Counted from the stretch's first letter, positions 47,068 to 56,619 are shown. The stretch: DNA of 64,000 bases from Prosthecobacter debontii (GCA_945873125.1 CAMCBV010000012.1:1-64000), one strand, 5' to 3'. Translations and numbers: made by a program. Notes: generated by a model not told the origin, from the letters alone.

Positions 47068-49158
47068 TTATGGTTGATTGAGAAAACGAATCAATTCGTT
47101 CATGACGGGCTGGGGTTTTCCCCAGATGCGAATCAGAAGATTGTGGTGTTGGAAATCGAGTTTTTGGGTCGCAAGCAACAAGCGGATACCGTTTTTTTCC
47201 AAGTCCCATGCATCGCAGTCGCCTGCGGCTTGCCAATGATTGGAAAGCAAATGTTTGAGCGTATGATCGCGGTTTATTTTGGGTGGCAAGGGAAGGTTGA
47301 ACTCGGAAAATTCCTCAGGAAAATTCGGGATTACAATTGGGTTTTTCGGCAAGCAGATTTTACGGTTACGATACCAAGAGCGAATTTGTGGCTGTAGAAT
47401 CGAGACAACTTTGAGAAGCAGATGGGTGAAGAAGTTTTGAAAACGAACATCCAAACCGCGTATCGGTAGCATGCGGTTGCAGATGGATTGATAGCCCGCT
47501 TGTCCCATGGGGCCATGATAGATGAGAGAATCATGGTCGACGCGGATCGCGCCACCGGCATAGACAAATCCATCCCAACGTAAGTCACCCTTTTTTGTAA
47601 AACGGTTTGCATGGATTTTCAAAAGTATCCGTTCCGCTAGCCCGTAGCCGATCTGTTGTTTGAGGAAGGCGCGGATCGACGCACGTCTGTGGTGCCAGAC
47701 AAATGCTCCGGGAGCAAAGCCAAGCTCGAATCCTGCATCGCGCAGACGCCAGCAAAAATCGACATCGTCACCTGCGGTGTGGAAAGCGGGATTGAATCCG
47801 CCGATTTTTTCAAACGCGTCACGTCGTACCGCAATGTTGCAACCTGGCAGGTGTTCGGCGTGCGTATCATCCAACAGCACATGGCTGGGTGCTCCGGGAG
47901 CGGCACTGACAATCGCCTCTTGGATAGAACTTGCGTTGGGAGGAAGGTTGGGTCCTCCTACCGCAGCGATTTCGGGATTTTCAAAGGCGCGATCCAGACG
48001 GGTGATCCATTCGTAATCCGGCATACAATCATCATCCGTATAAACGAAAATTTCACCAGATGCGGTGGCAGCGCCGTAGTTGCGGGCAGCGCTCAATCCG
48101 GACGGAGGAATGCTGAACAGACGCACATGTGGAAATTTGCTGGCAACCCATTCTGCGGTGTCATCCGTTGAGCCATCGTCCACCACGATCGTTTCGTAAG
48201 GTCCGCCGGCCAATGCGTCAATGGCACTCAAACATGCACCCATTCGTGATCCACCGTTTCTAGTGCAAACGATAATGGAGTAGGTGTGATTGTTCGATGA
48301 TGCGGGTGGCGAAAAATCGCGACACGCGGCCCATGCGGGTTTGATTTTTCCCTGGCGATCCGTGATTCCGAAACTCCAGTCAGTCACATCCATTCCGGCG
48401 TTGTGCCAGAGATCGCTCCAGGCATAGACCGTAATACCCGCCGTTTCCTCTTCGTGGGCATGCCGCATTCCCCATGCGAGAATTTGCGCCTGTGCTTCTG
48501 TTGAGTTTCTCAGCGAGTCCAAGCCGAATTCGGAAATGACCAAGGGCCTGTCTCCGGCGATGTTTTGCAGGCGCCTCAGATAACTTACGAAGGCATCCGG
48601 CGTTTCCAAATAGATGTTGAAAGCCGTGAAATCGGCATTGTCTAGTTCGAGGTATTCGGTTGACGGGTAATTGGCATAGGCAAACAAGAGATGCGGAGCG
48701 ATGCCCCTGCCGATTCCGATGAGTTCCTCCAGCGACCGCCTGACTTTATCGGGTCCCATCCAGCGTGTGAGATCTGAGGGGATTTCATTGCCAATATAAA
48801 CACCTGCCAGTGCGGGATGGTTTGCCTGAATGCGCAGCCATTCGCTCAGGCGGATGATGGCGGAGGAAAGCAGGGTGGGTTGGGAAATAAAATCTTCGTA
48901 ATGCCGCCAATCGAGACCGGCGAAAACGAAAAGTCCGGCATGATGTGCGGCGTCGAGCAATTCTTGGTCGGGCAGGGAGAAGACGCGGATGGAATTGAAA
49001 TTCGCAGATCTAATTTTTTCAAATTCCTCATGGTGAGAGAGATGGCAATCCGGTGGAAACGGTCCGTAGCTGACACAGCGAAGCCAGAATCTTTCAGAAC
49101 CGAGACGGAAGAACTTTCCATCGGTTCTGAGAGTAGGGCAGGGGTTAAGCCGGGTCAC
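47068..49158 (-). CDS. Glycoside hydrolase-like and family 2 glycosyltransferase fusion
   Basis: 696 residues in two halves. The first (about 1-290) is a TIM barrel of the GH-A type with VYIGNEIPSDL (acid/base Glu after Asn) and VISEFGLDS (nucleophile Glu). From about 292 a GT-A glycosyltransferase of family 2 starts (SIIVCTRNGG ... ETIVVDDGSTDD), with a DxD motif in YTDDDCMPD and a later GDDVDFCWRLRDAGF. About 200 residues with a GT C-terminal character follow. Putting a chain-cutting and a chain-building domain in one protein is unusual. No signal peptide is visible. It precedes queA by 8 bases, which is probably coincidental. Confidence 0.78.
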   Translation of the reverse strand: MTRLNPCPTLRTDGKFFRLGSERFWLRCVSYGPFPPDCHLSHHEEFEKIRSANFNSIRVFSLPDQELLDAAHHAGLFVFAGLDWRHYEDFISQPTLLSSAIIRLSEWLRIQANHPALAGVYIGNEIPSDLTRWMGPDKVRRSLEELIGIGRGIAPHLLFAYANYPSTEYLELDNADFTAFNIYLETPDAFVSYLRRLQNIAGDRPLVISEFGLDSLRNSTEAQAQILAWGMRHAHEEETAGITVYAWSDLWHNAGMDVTDWSFGITDRQGKIKPAWAACRDFSPPASSNNHTYSIIVCTRNGGSRMGACLSAIDALAGGPYETIVVDDGSTDDTAEWVASKFPHVRLFSIPPSGLSAARNYGAATASGEIFVYTDDDCMPDYEWITRLDRAFENPEIAAVGGPNLPPNASSIQEAIVSAAPGAPSHVLLDDTHAEHLPGCNIAVRRDAFEKIGGFNPAFHTAGDDVDFCWRLRDAGFELGFAPGAFVWHHRRASIRAFLKQQIGYGLAERILLKIHANRFTKKGDLRWDGFVYAGGAIRVDHDSLIYHGPMGQAGYQSICNRMLPIRGLDVRFQNFFTHLLLKVVSILQPQIRSWYRNRKICLPKNPIVIPNFPEEFSEFNLPLPPKINRDHTLKHLLSNHWQAAGDCDAWDLEKNGIRLLLATQKLDFQHHNLLIRIWGKPQPVMNELIRFLNQP

Positions 49159-49275
49159 GCGGGTAGCTTAGGATATGATTCATGAGTTTGCCCACAGGAA
49201 TTCCATGGTTCCGTGAGGTTCATTTGCCAAGAACTACGGTTGAAATGCCTGAGTTTGATGGCTTATTCTTTGGCC

Positions 49276-50760
49276 ATGAGAAGAGAAAAAGTCAGTCGCA
49301 CAAAACCTAACCGCGGATTTCCTTGGTTTGGCGTGAGCTCTCTCATTTTGGTCTGTGGGCTGATCGGTATTCTTTTCACCGAGATTCCTGCGAAGGTGAA
49401 TCGGAATCTGAGAGCCCTGATCCAGAGTCGAAGGCCGGCGGAAGAGGTGGATCGAAAAACCATGGAATTACAAATCGAGCAGAGGTTGCGTGCGGCAATG
49501 GAGCTTGAACTCGAGCGTGAGCTTGCCGAGCTTCGTCAGCAGAATGCAGAGCAACAAGCGGCACAACAGGCCGAGCGGGAAGCCGAGCTATCACCAGAGA
49601 TTCCCTTAGGACAGGTGAGCGATGTCAGAAAATTGCGCAGTGGGATCCCTTTCAAGACCGATGTCATTTTCGAACAAGGCGGAATAGCCTCCGAGGAGCG
49701 AGTGAATGATGAAAGTTACGTCGCCCAATACACCCTGAAATTGAAAATCCCTGCTGCTGCGACAACGGTTTCCGATTTGGAAAAATCCAACCCGAAGCTT
49801 TCCCTGTTTTTACCTTCTTTGCCTGGCTTGCTTGCAAAGGCGGAAGTTTCCAAATGGTATGGTAAACTCTATACCAACAAGAGTGAGCGGCTACGTAGGG
49901 ATGCAAACGCGCTCAACGAATTACTCACCAAACACAACGTCTATGATTGCGAAACCATCCTGAATCTGAAGGCTGACAATGGTCGCAAAGTGTTTCTCAT
50001 GCAGGCGGAAATGGATGTGGTTTCCGATGGATCCGACGGCGACCGCCTTGCGGAGATGCCGGAAGCGATCGTCAATTCCACGAATTATCAGCCATTTACA
50101 AGCTATGGTTGGCCCAAGAAAACCCCCACACCGAATCCGATGCTTGTGGGACTTGAGCGGAGAATTGCAGCCGCCAAAACGGAGCTGGCTGCGCCGGCAA
50201 CCACGGCTTCCCGCAAAACTTGGCTGAACGATCGCATCGCGATGTTGAAACGTTACATAGCTGATCTGAAATCCCGCAGCTACCTGATTGCGGAGTATGA
50301 CCCCTTCATCGTCATGTCGGTGAATGTGTTGACGGATAACACGGATCCCTATGCTCCGAAAGTGGGTGACTACGCGGTCGTGATCCATGGGGAAAAACTC
50401 TATCCATGCATTGTCGGGGATGGTGGACCGACATTCAAAGTGGGTGAAGCGTCCTTGCGCATGGCAAGGGAGATCAACCCGAACGCATCGCCATACAGTC
50501 GACCGGTTTCGGATTTGAAAATCACCTACCTCATTTTTCCGGGAAGTCGTGATGAGAAAAAAGGACCGCCAGATTACAAAGCTTGGAAAGAGAAATGTGA
50601 AAATCTGTTAGATGAAATCGGCGGCTTGGGTGAAAACCTCGCCTTGCATGAGTGGAAGGATTTACTGGCGAAGCCTGAGCCAGCCGAGGTTCCGGCAGTC
50701 ACTCCCGCGGTGGAGACACCGGTTGTGCCAAAAGTGGAGGCGTCAAAGCCCGAGAATTAA
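49276..50760 (+). CDS. GH75-like chitosanase with membrane anchor and coiled coil
   Basis: 494 residues from the ATG at 49276; other in-frame starts are at 49213 and 49258. An N-terminal membrane anchor (about 16-35: [15 protein letters not shown]) precedes a Gln/Glu-rich coiled coil (about 50-100). The remaining part matches, from memory, GH75 chitosanase-like proteins: [72 protein letters not shown] and [12 protein letters not shown]. If correct it would cut chitosan or partially deacetylated chitin outside the cell. The tail is Pro/Val-rich. The octamer TGTTAGAT lies at 50606-50613 and uses a TTA codon. Confidence 0.7.
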   Translation: MRREKVSRTKPNRGFPWFGVSSLILVCGLIGILFTEIPAKVNRNLRALIQSRRPAEEVDRKTMELQIEQRLRAAMELELERELAELRQQNAEQQAAQQAEREAELSPEIPLGQVSDVRKLRSGIPFKTDVIFEQGGIASEERVNDESYVAQYTLKLKIPAAATTVSDLEKSNPKLSLFLPSLPGLLAKAEVSKWYGKLYTNKSERLRRDANALNELLTKHNVYDCETILNLKADNGRKVFLMQAEMDVVSDGSDGDRLAEMPEAIVNSTNYQPFTSYGWPKKTPTPNPMLVGLERRIAAAKTELAAPATTASRKTWLNDRIAMLKRYIADLKSRSYLIAEYDPFIVMSVNVLTDNTDPYAPKVGDYAVVIHGEKLYPCIVGDGGPTFKVGEASLRMAREINPNASPYSRPVSDLKITYLIFPGSRDEKKGPPDYKAWKEKCENLLDEIGGLGENLALHEWKDLLAKPEPAEVPAVTPAVETPVVPKVEASKPEN

Positions 50761-50836
50761 GAAAAAGATATCAGCTGTAACTCCACTGGGGCGCGACCAC
50801 CGACTCCATCGGGGTATACTGAAGTCACGCGGTCCG

Positions 50837-51223
50837 TTAATTTGGATTTTCCTCCAGCATCCGACGCATCCGCTCGCGTCTCCATGCGCTTAGAATGCGG
50901 GTGAGGAAAAGGGCGCAAAGGATGGTGACAGCGAGTTCGAATAAGGGTTCGTTGCCACGTGGTCTCTCGCCCACGATGTATTTTGCGGCATCGGACAGGT
51001 TTAAGATTCCCCTTCCAAAACCAAGCAGTGCTAGAACTCCTGCACCGATCAAGCCATGCCAGAGCATTTTGATGGAGAATATGCCGCAGATGATCAGGCC
51101 GCCACCCAAGGTGAGTGAGCCAACCATCAGGCTCATGGCGGCATCTTTATCGACTCGCGACAGAGCTAGGAAGCCAATGCCGATGATGGCCGCTCCAATC
51201 AAAAAAATATAGGCACGGATCAT
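50837..51223 (-). CDS. Small four-helix membrane protein
   Basis: 128 residues from the ATG at 51223, which overlaps the metX stop codon (ATGA, 51223-51220); a start at 51238 is also possible. Four hydrophobic stretches are visible (YIFLIGAAIIGIGFLAL, MVGSLTLGGGLIICGIF, LIGAGVLALLGF, LFELAVTILCALFLTR), with a basic C-terminal tail. I do not recognise a family. Its translation is presumably coupled to metX. Confidence 0.7.
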   Translation of the reverse strand: MIRAYIFLIGAAIIGIGFLALSRVDKDAAMSLMVGSLTLGGGLIICGIFSIKMLWHGLIGAGVLALLGFGRGILNLSDAAKYIVGERPRGNEPLFELAVTILCALFLTRILSAWRRERMRRMLEENPN

Positions 51224-52371
51224 GGGCGTAGTAGCCAAGCAATATGAGGTGTGTAGAGGTCCGGCTCCAACAGAAAAGAATCATGTCCTTTGTCCGAATG
51301 CACCGTGATGTGCATGGAGTCGACCCGCGAAGCTTCCAAGTGATTGACGAGTTCGGACTGTTCTTCTGGATAGAAGCAGAAATCCGAATCGATGGAGAAA
51401 ACCAGCCACTTCTGGCCGTTACGAGCGCAGCGCTCGAAGAGTTCGTGAGGACTTTCCGCATCGCCTTCGAAAAGCGCATCGAAGCGGGACCATAAATCGA
51501 TGATCCGAAGGTATGTGTTTGCATCGAAGCGTTTCACAAATTTTTTCCCCTGATGCAGCATGTAGCTCTGGAACTGGTCACGAACCCGATACCAAGCCAG
51601 CACGTCGTCCGCTTGGATCACATCCTGGCGCGCGCGTTTTTCGATGGAGTCCAAATGAACGAAGGTTTTGTGAGAAATCATTCGGGCGAGCGCGAGACCG
51701 TAGAGAGGCGGGCTCTCATCATAAAAATCGCCGCCGTTGAAATTCGGATCGTTTTCAATCGCAAGAATTTGTTCAAACAAGATGAGGCGGTTTAGAACCG
51801 TGGTTTTAAATCCGGCTGCGATACTGATGACATTGCGAACACGATCAGGAAGACGCGTGGCGAAAGTCAGAGCGATCAAGCCACCGACGGATGGGCCAAC
51901 CACGGCATGTAAAGTTTCGATGCCAAATGAATCGATGAGAAGAGCGACGGCATTTACCTGATCGGCGGCGGAAATGGATGGAAATTTTGAACCCCAGGGT
52001 TTTTGGGTTTTCGGATTTAGGGAAGCAGGACCCGTGGAGCCGTAGCAGCCGCCGAGATAATTGGGGCAGATCACAAAGAACCGATCCGTATCAATCGCTT
52101 TTCCGGGGCCGATCATGTCTTCCCACCAGCCCTGATGAAGCTCGGGTTGCCAGAGCTCGCCAACTTCCGGGATATCTGGATTGATTCCAGCCGCGTGGTG
52201 CGAGCCGGAGAGCGCATGGAAAAGCAAAATTGCATTCGTGCGATCGGCATTCAGCGTTCCCCAAGTTTCGTAGGCAATTCTGATTGCAGGCAATGACGAA
52301 CCATCGCGCAGAGCGAAAGTCTCCTCGTGATCAAAAAAGTGGGTGCTGTTCACAGCGGGCATGTCCAGCAT
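51220..52371 (-). CDS. metX: Homoserine O-acetyltransferase
   Basis: 383 residues from the ATG at 52371 (386 from 52380). Alpha/beta hydrolase that acylates homoserine for methionine synthesis. Near the start are the family's FALRDGSSLPAIRIAYETWG and AILLFHALSGSHH, then NYLGGCYGSTGPASLNP, the nucleophile elbow VVGPSVGGLIALTFA (Ser), an Asp in FSIDSDFCFYPEEQ and a final His in SDKGHDSFLLE. It is far from other met genes; the overlapping membrane protein downstream is of unknown function. Acetyl versus succinyl specificity cannot be settled by eye. Confidence 0.93.
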   Translation of the reverse strand: MLDMPAVNSTHFFDHEETFALRDGSSLPAIRIAYETWGTLNADRTNAILLFHALSGSHHAAGINPDIPEVGELWQPELHQGWWEDMIGPGKAIDTDRFFVICPNYLGGCYGSTGPASLNPKTQKPWGSKFPSISAADQVNAVALLIDSFGIETLHAVVGPSVGGLIALTFATRLPDRVRNVISIAAGFKTTVLNRLILFEQILAIENDPNFNGGDFYDESPPLYGLALARMISHKTFVHLDSIEKRARQDVIQADDVLAWYRVRDQFQSYMLHQGKKFVKRFDANTYLRIIDLWSRFDALFEGDAESPHELFERCARNGQKWLVFSIDSDFCFYPEEQSELVNHLEASRVDSMHITVHSDKGHDSFLLEPDLYTPHIAWLLRP

Positions 52372-52423
52372 AGTGAACACGAGAAGCCAATCGTCAAACC
52401 CTTACGATAAGGGGTTTTCATTA

Positions 52424-52536
52424 GGCAGGGACGTCTGTCCCCAGACGTCCATATCTGGCAGCGCGTGATATCCCATCGTTTCCTTACCGTAATAACCACC
52501 GCGAGATATGGACGCGTAAGGATACGCATCCCTGCC
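52424..52536. repeat. Cruciform-like palindromic element before metX
   Basis: An imperfect 113-base palindrome. Outer arms GGCAGGGA (52424-52431) and TCCCTGCC (52529-52536) pair, and TCCATATC (52448-52455) pairs with GATATGGA (52505-52512). Each arm contains its own hairpin: CGTCTG-TCCC-CAGACG at 52432-52447 and GCGTA-AGGA-TACGC at 52514-52527. The whole could form a four-branched structure on either strand. It lies between metX and the DUF1552 gene, and the stop codon of the latter falls on its right edge (52536-52538). Confidence 0.75.
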
Positions 52537-53897
52537 TACACTTTACGTAGTAATCCCGTGGAGTCACCGAAGCGGGGTTCTTTGACGCCGAATTCATCCA
52601 ACATGCGAAGGTAGAGATTGGAAAGTGGCACGTCTTCACCGAAGTTGACGTGGCGACCGGGTTTGAAGGCACCACCGCCGTGACCTGCGAGAACAATCGG
52701 GAGATCGTTATGGTTGTGGCGGTCGCCATCGGAGATACAACCTCCATAGACGATCATGGAGTTGTGGAGCAGTGACTTTCCGTCCACATCCTCGGTGGAT
52801 TTGAGTTTGTCTAAGAAATAAGAAAGCTGCTGCAGGTAGAAGGTATCGATTTTGGCGATTTTTTCGAGATTTTGCTTATCGCCTTTGTGGTGGGAGATGT
52901 TGTGGTGGCCGTCGTTGACTCCGATTTCTGCAAATGATCTGTTCGAACCATCGTGAGCCATGAGGAAAGTGGAAATGCGGGTGGTATCGGTTTTAAAGGC
53001 AAGCACCATCATGTCGAGCATGAGCCGGACGTGTTCACCATAGGTCTCGGGTTTGCCCTCGGGTGCAGGGACGCCGGGATCGGCTGGAAGGCCCAGAGAT
53101 TCGGCCTTCTCGATTTGTTTTTCGATTTCGCGCACACCTGTCAGATACTCATCGAGTTTCTGCCTGTCATTGCGCCCAAGGTGGCGGTGCATGGCTTTGG
53201 CGTCGTTGCTGATGAAATCGAGAACGGATTTTTTTGAAGCGAGGCGCTGGCCAAGGGATTTGGCGCGTTCATCTGAAGAGCCTGCACCGAAGAGGCGCTC
53301 GAATACCGCGCGAGGGTTGGATTCCGGAGTCATGGGCTGGGTTTCGGAACGCCATGAGAGATTGAACTGATAAGCGCAGGAGTAACCGGAATCGCACTGG
53401 CCGGATTTGCGGACACCGTCGGTGGAGAGCTCGAGTGAGGGCAGGCGGGTTTGCGAAGCGACCGCATGTGCGGCGACCTGATCGACGGAGATCCCCAGTT
53501 GGATATCGGAACCCGCAGTTTTGCGTGGGCGGGCGCTGGTGAGGAAGGCGGCGGTGCCGCGTGCGTGGTCACCCGGGCCATCGCCTCCGTTCTTGGCATT
53601 TTGCTGCTCGAAGCCTGTAAAGATCTGAAAGTCTGCGCGGTGTTTTTCCATCGCCGCGAAGGATGAGCCCATCTTGTATTTCTCCGAGGTGCCATCGGGG
53701 CGCCAGTGCTCGAGATTCACACCGTTGGGAATATAGAGATAAGCCATGCGCAGGGGCGCGCCGCTGGCCGTGGTCGCGACTGCCCGTGCCGTGGTCGAAG
53801 CCGCCATCAAAGGACGGAAAGATTCGAACGCGGGCAGCGAAAGGGCGGCTCCGAATCCTCTCAGGAAACTGCGGCGGGATAGATGCGACTTTTCCAT
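52536..53897 (-). CDS. DUF1552 protein with Tat signal
   Basis: 453 residues. A twin-arginine signal peptide begins SHLSRRSFLRGFGAAL. The remainder is the DUF1552 domain seen in Planctomycetota and Verrucomicrobiota, with alpha/beta segments such as RMAYLYIPNGVNLEHWRPDG and a C-terminal region with DGDRHNHNDLPIVLAGHGGG. The function is unknown. In this phylum it is usually found beside a DUF1592/PSCyt protein, as here (next gene upstream, 54103-56412), and the two are thought to work together. The gap between them holds three GGTCGTTTT hairpins. Confidence 0.9.
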   Translation of the reverse strand: MEKSHLSRRSFLRGFGAALSLPAFESFRPLMAASTTARAVATTASGAPLRMAYLYIPNGVNLEHWRPDGTSEKYKMGSSFAAMEKHRADFQIFTGFEQQNAKNGGDGPGDHARGTAAFLTSARPRKTAGSDIQLGISVDQVAAHAVASQTRLPSLELSTDGVRKSGQCDSGYSCAYQFNLSWRSETQPMTPESNPRAVFERLFGAGSSDERAKSLGQRLASKKSVLDFISNDAKAMHRHLGRNDRQKLDEYLTGVREIEKQIEKAESLGLPADPGVPAPEGKPETYGEHVRLMLDMMVLAFKTDTTRISTFLMAHDGSNRSFAEIGVNDGHHNISHHKGDKQNLEKIAKIDTFYLQQLSYFLDKLKSTEDVDGKSLLHNSMIVYGGCISDGDRHNHNDLPIVLAGHGGGAFKPGRHVNFGEDVPLSNLYLRMLDEFGVKEPRFGDSTGLLRKV

Positions 53898-53983
53898 AAC
53901 TCGTTAAAAATACTTTAATTCGAGGTGGTGTCTATCTCGGAAATCTCTTCATTCTCTGGGCCATCAAATGAAGGGCATTAAAT

Positions 53984-54099
53984 GGTCGTTTTGATAAAAC
54001 GACCTTGACCCTGTGTGCTCAATTTAACATCGGTCGTTTTGTCAAAACGACCCTACCATGGAATTTTTGGTCATTTTGTTAAAACGACCCTACCATGGA
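53984..54099. repeat. Three GGTCGTTTT palindromes between the DUF1592 and DUF1552 genes
   Basis: GGTCGTTTTGATAAAACGACC at 53984-54004, a second at 54032-54052 and a variant at 54069-54089 (GGTCATTTTGTTAAAACGACC), each a near-perfect 9- to 10-bp stem with a tiny loop. The last two are followed by the same CTACCATGGA, giving a 37-base tandem unit. They fill most of the 205-base gap inside a two-gene transcription unit and could act on mRNA processing or translation. Confidence 0.8.
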
Positions 54100-54102
54100 T
54101 TC

Positions 54103-56412
54103 TCACTCATCCCCGCGGCGCATCTGAAAAGGTGCGGAGGTGGTGATGGCGTGAATGAGTTCGTTGAGTTTACCGTTGTTTTTGTTCATGTGGGTGACGA
54201 GTTGTCCAATGGTGGCGGAATCGTAATATTCCACGCCACGGCCGATTGCGTAGGTGAGGAGTTTCTCGGAAAGGGTGCGGTAAAAATCTGGTCTGCGTTT
54301 CTGCGAGAGGATGGTTTTGAGTCCTTCGATGTTGGAAAATTTTTCTCCGGTAACGAGCATGCCGGCGGTATCGATGGGTTTTCCGGATTCGGTTACCCTG
54401 AAGCGACCGAGTGCGTCATAGTTTTCCAAACCGAGGCCGATGGGATCCATGCGCGCGTGGCAACCGCGACAATCGGGATTCTTGCGATGGATTTCCATCA
54501 TTTCCCGCATGGTGGGATTTGTGCCTTGTTTCGCGGCTTGGGTGAGTTCGGGAACGTTCGGTGGAGCTGGCGGCGGCGGGGTGCCGAGGATGTTATCGAG
54601 AACAAAAAGCCCGCGTTTTACCGGCGAGGTGCGGGTTGGATTCGATGTGACAATGAGAAAAGTTCCCTGGGTCAACAACCCCCCGCGCTCGGGATGCTCA
54701 CTGAGATCGACCGCGCGAAGTTCTTCTCCTTTTACGCCCTTCACTCCGTAAAACGAGGCGAGGCGTTCGTTGAGAAATGAGTAGTGCGCAGAAATGAGTT
54801 CTTCGGCGGGCCTGTTCTCACGCAAGATGAAATTGAAAAGTGCATACGTTTCCTCACGCATGTCGTTACGGAGGCGCGGATCGAAAATTTCCGAGGCTTT
54901 GCTTTTGTCGGTCACGCCAAGAATGACGGGTGCCGAGACGGGTGCTGTCATGACATCACGTGCCTGCAACCACTGGCCCACGAAATTTTCCGTTAGGCGA
55001 TTTGAGCGTGGATCGGCGAGCATGCGATCGACTTGTTGACGGAGGTTGGCACGTAGTTTTTTGTTGAAAGCGAGAGACAGCAATTCGTCGTCAGGAACGG
55101 AAGCCCAGAGAAAAAAGGAGAGGCGGGAGGCGAGCGCATACTCATCGAGCGGGATAATTTTTGCCGGGTTGTTAGGTTCCGGTTGGATTTCAGCGCGAAA
55201 CAAGAAACGCGGTGAGGCAAGGCAGGCAGCGATCGCTTGCTTGATGCCGTCTTGGAAAGTTTTTCCGGGCAGTTGGTCGGTTTCCTCAACGATATCGACG
55301 AGTCGGTTGATATCTCCTTCGATAATGGGGCGACGGAAGGCGCGGGATACAAAAGAACGCATAATTTTCCGTGCGTAGGTTTTGGCGGCAGTCGGGTCTT
55401 CAGGGGCTGGACCATCGACGAAGATCATGCGGTGACCTTTGGAGTATTCCCGCTGGGATCCATTGAGGGGTCCTTGAAGAGTGAGACCCTGGATGGAGAG
55501 GTATAGAGCCTCCTCGCCGGCGGCGGGTTGGAGGCCGGGGTTGATCCTGATCATGACCTTTTGTTCACCTGCTTGGAATTTCGCGGTTGCCGTCAGATCA
55601 ATACTGCGACGCTGATCCCAGCCCAGTTTGGTTTCTGTCAGCTTCTTTTCGACTGTGGATATTTCCAAAGTTGCAGCAGCAGTGGTGGCTTCGGTGGCGC
55701 CTTGGATCGCGTATTGAAGGATGAGTTGATAGTTTCCCTCCCATTTTACTGGAACGTTTAAGGTGAATTCGCCTCCGCCAGCAAAAGGAATCCAAGTGGA
55801 TGGTATGGATGGATTTTTGAAATCGCTTGCAGGAAAATCGACACGCGGAACTTGCGCCGAAGCATCATCGGGCAGGGCGAGATTCACGACCTCTTCGGCA
55901 GATGTTAGATATTTTTCCATCAGCAAGGGAGACATGGACAAGACATCGCCGTTGTTGTCGAAGCCGTATCCGGTGTCGTCTGGCGGGAAAGCCTCGGTGG
56001 TGTCGTATTCCACGCCGAGTAGATCGAATATAGCGTTGCGGTATTCGCTGCGGTTCAGACGGCGGATCGTGACTCGACCGGGATCAGGTTTTTCAGGATT
56101 GATTTTGAAAACCGTGGATTCGATCCATGAAAGGAGTTTTTGTTTTTCCTCGGCACTGGGCTGCGCCTCATCCGAGGGCGGCATGATTTGTGAACGCAGG
56201 TTCCTCCAAATAGGCATCCAGTGTTTGCGATCTGTGAGATGTGCGGAGAGATCCTTATGGCTGTCCATGCGGAAATCTCCCTTCTTCGAACCGTCCCCGT
56301 GGCAGTCGAAACAATACTCGACGAGCAAAGGTTGGATTTCGTTTTTAAATGTCTCATCGGCCATGGCAGATGCGCCAAGGACGAGGAGCGGGAGAAAACG
56401 AGGAAAAATCAC
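54103..56412 (-). CDS. DUF1592/PSCyt cytochrome c-like protein
   Basis: 769 residues if the GTG at 56412 is the start. This puts a signal peptide (FPRFLPLLVLGASAMA) at the N-terminus. An upstream ATG (56532) begins within an inverted repeat and gives non-protein-like sequence. A cytochrome-type heme site CFDCHGDG follows the signal. Further on come the DUF1587, DUF1592, DUF1588 and DUF1585 modules of planctomycete-type proteins, with a second CRGCHARMDPIG heme motif in the C-terminal half. Such proteins are presumed to be periplasmic redox enzymes; the partner is the DUF1552 protein downstream. The substrate is unknown. Confidence 0.88.
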   Translation of the reverse strand: MIFPRFLPLLVLGASAMADETFKNEIQPLLVEYCFDCHGDGSKKGDFRMDSHKDLSAHLTDRKHWMPIWRNLRSQIMPPSDEAQPSAEEKQKLLSWIESTVFKINPEKPDPGRVTIRRLNRSEYRNAIFDLLGVEYDTTEAFPPDDTGYGFDNNGDVLSMSPLLMEKYLTSAEEVVNLALPDDASAQVPRVDFPASDFKNPSIPSTWIPFAGGGEFTLNVPVKWEGNYQLILQYAIQGATEATTAAATLEISTVEKKLTETKLGWDQRRSIDLTATAKFQAGEQKVMIRINPGLQPAAGEEALYLSIQGLTLQGPLNGSQREYSKGHRMIFVDGPAPEDPTAAKTYARKIMRSFVSRAFRRPIIEGDINRLVDIVEETDQLPGKTFQDGIKQAIAACLASPRFLFRAEIQPEPNNPAKIIPLDEYALASRLSFFLWASVPDDELLSLAFNKKLRANLRQQVDRMLADPRSNRLTENFVGQWLQARDVMTAPVSAPVILGVTDKSKASEIFDPRLRNDMREETYALFNFILRENRPAEELISAHYSFLNERLASFYGVKGVKGEELRAVDLSEHPERGGLLTQGTFLIVTSNPTRTSPVKRGLFVLDNILGTPPPPAPPNVPELTQAAKQGTNPTMREMMEIHRKNPDCRGCHARMDPIGLGLENYDALGRFRVTESGKPIDTAGMLVTGEKFSNIEGLKTILSQKRRPDFYRTLSEKLLTYAIGRGVEYYDSATIGQLVTHMNKNNGKLNELIHAITTSAPFQMRRGDE

Positions 56413-56504
56413 GATCTTGGAATACGTTCGGTGCAACTTCGGGCCTTTCAGTTGATTTGCAAACTTGGAGATTGGGTCAAAGGCTTTTCGAGGACTGAGA
56501 ATAT

Positions 56505-56619
56505 TTTTAACCACGAATTTCACGAATAACACGAATGTTTACTGATGGAAGGCCGTTGAGTATAAGCATCAGCTAATTCGTTTTCAATTTTTTGAAATTC
56601 GTGAAATTCGTGGTTAAAA
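56505..56619. repeat. 23-bp inverted repeat upstream of the DUF1592 gene
   Basis: TTTTAACCACGAATTTCACG at the left arm (56505-56527 complete) is the perfect reverse complement of the right arm (56597-56619), with 69 bases between. Each arm carries the repeat core CACGAATTTCACGAAT. An imperfect inner copy of the core (AACACGAAT, near 56528) suggests more units. It is located between the DUF1592 gene and the S41 protease gene, whose stop lies at 56646. From general experience this sequence is a common dispersed repeat. Confidence 0.8.

Noticed and set aside
56413..56532. Longer N-terminus of the DUF1592 protein from ATG 56532
   Set aside because: The first ten codons are encoded by an inverted repeat arm and the signal peptide begins only about 40 residues later.
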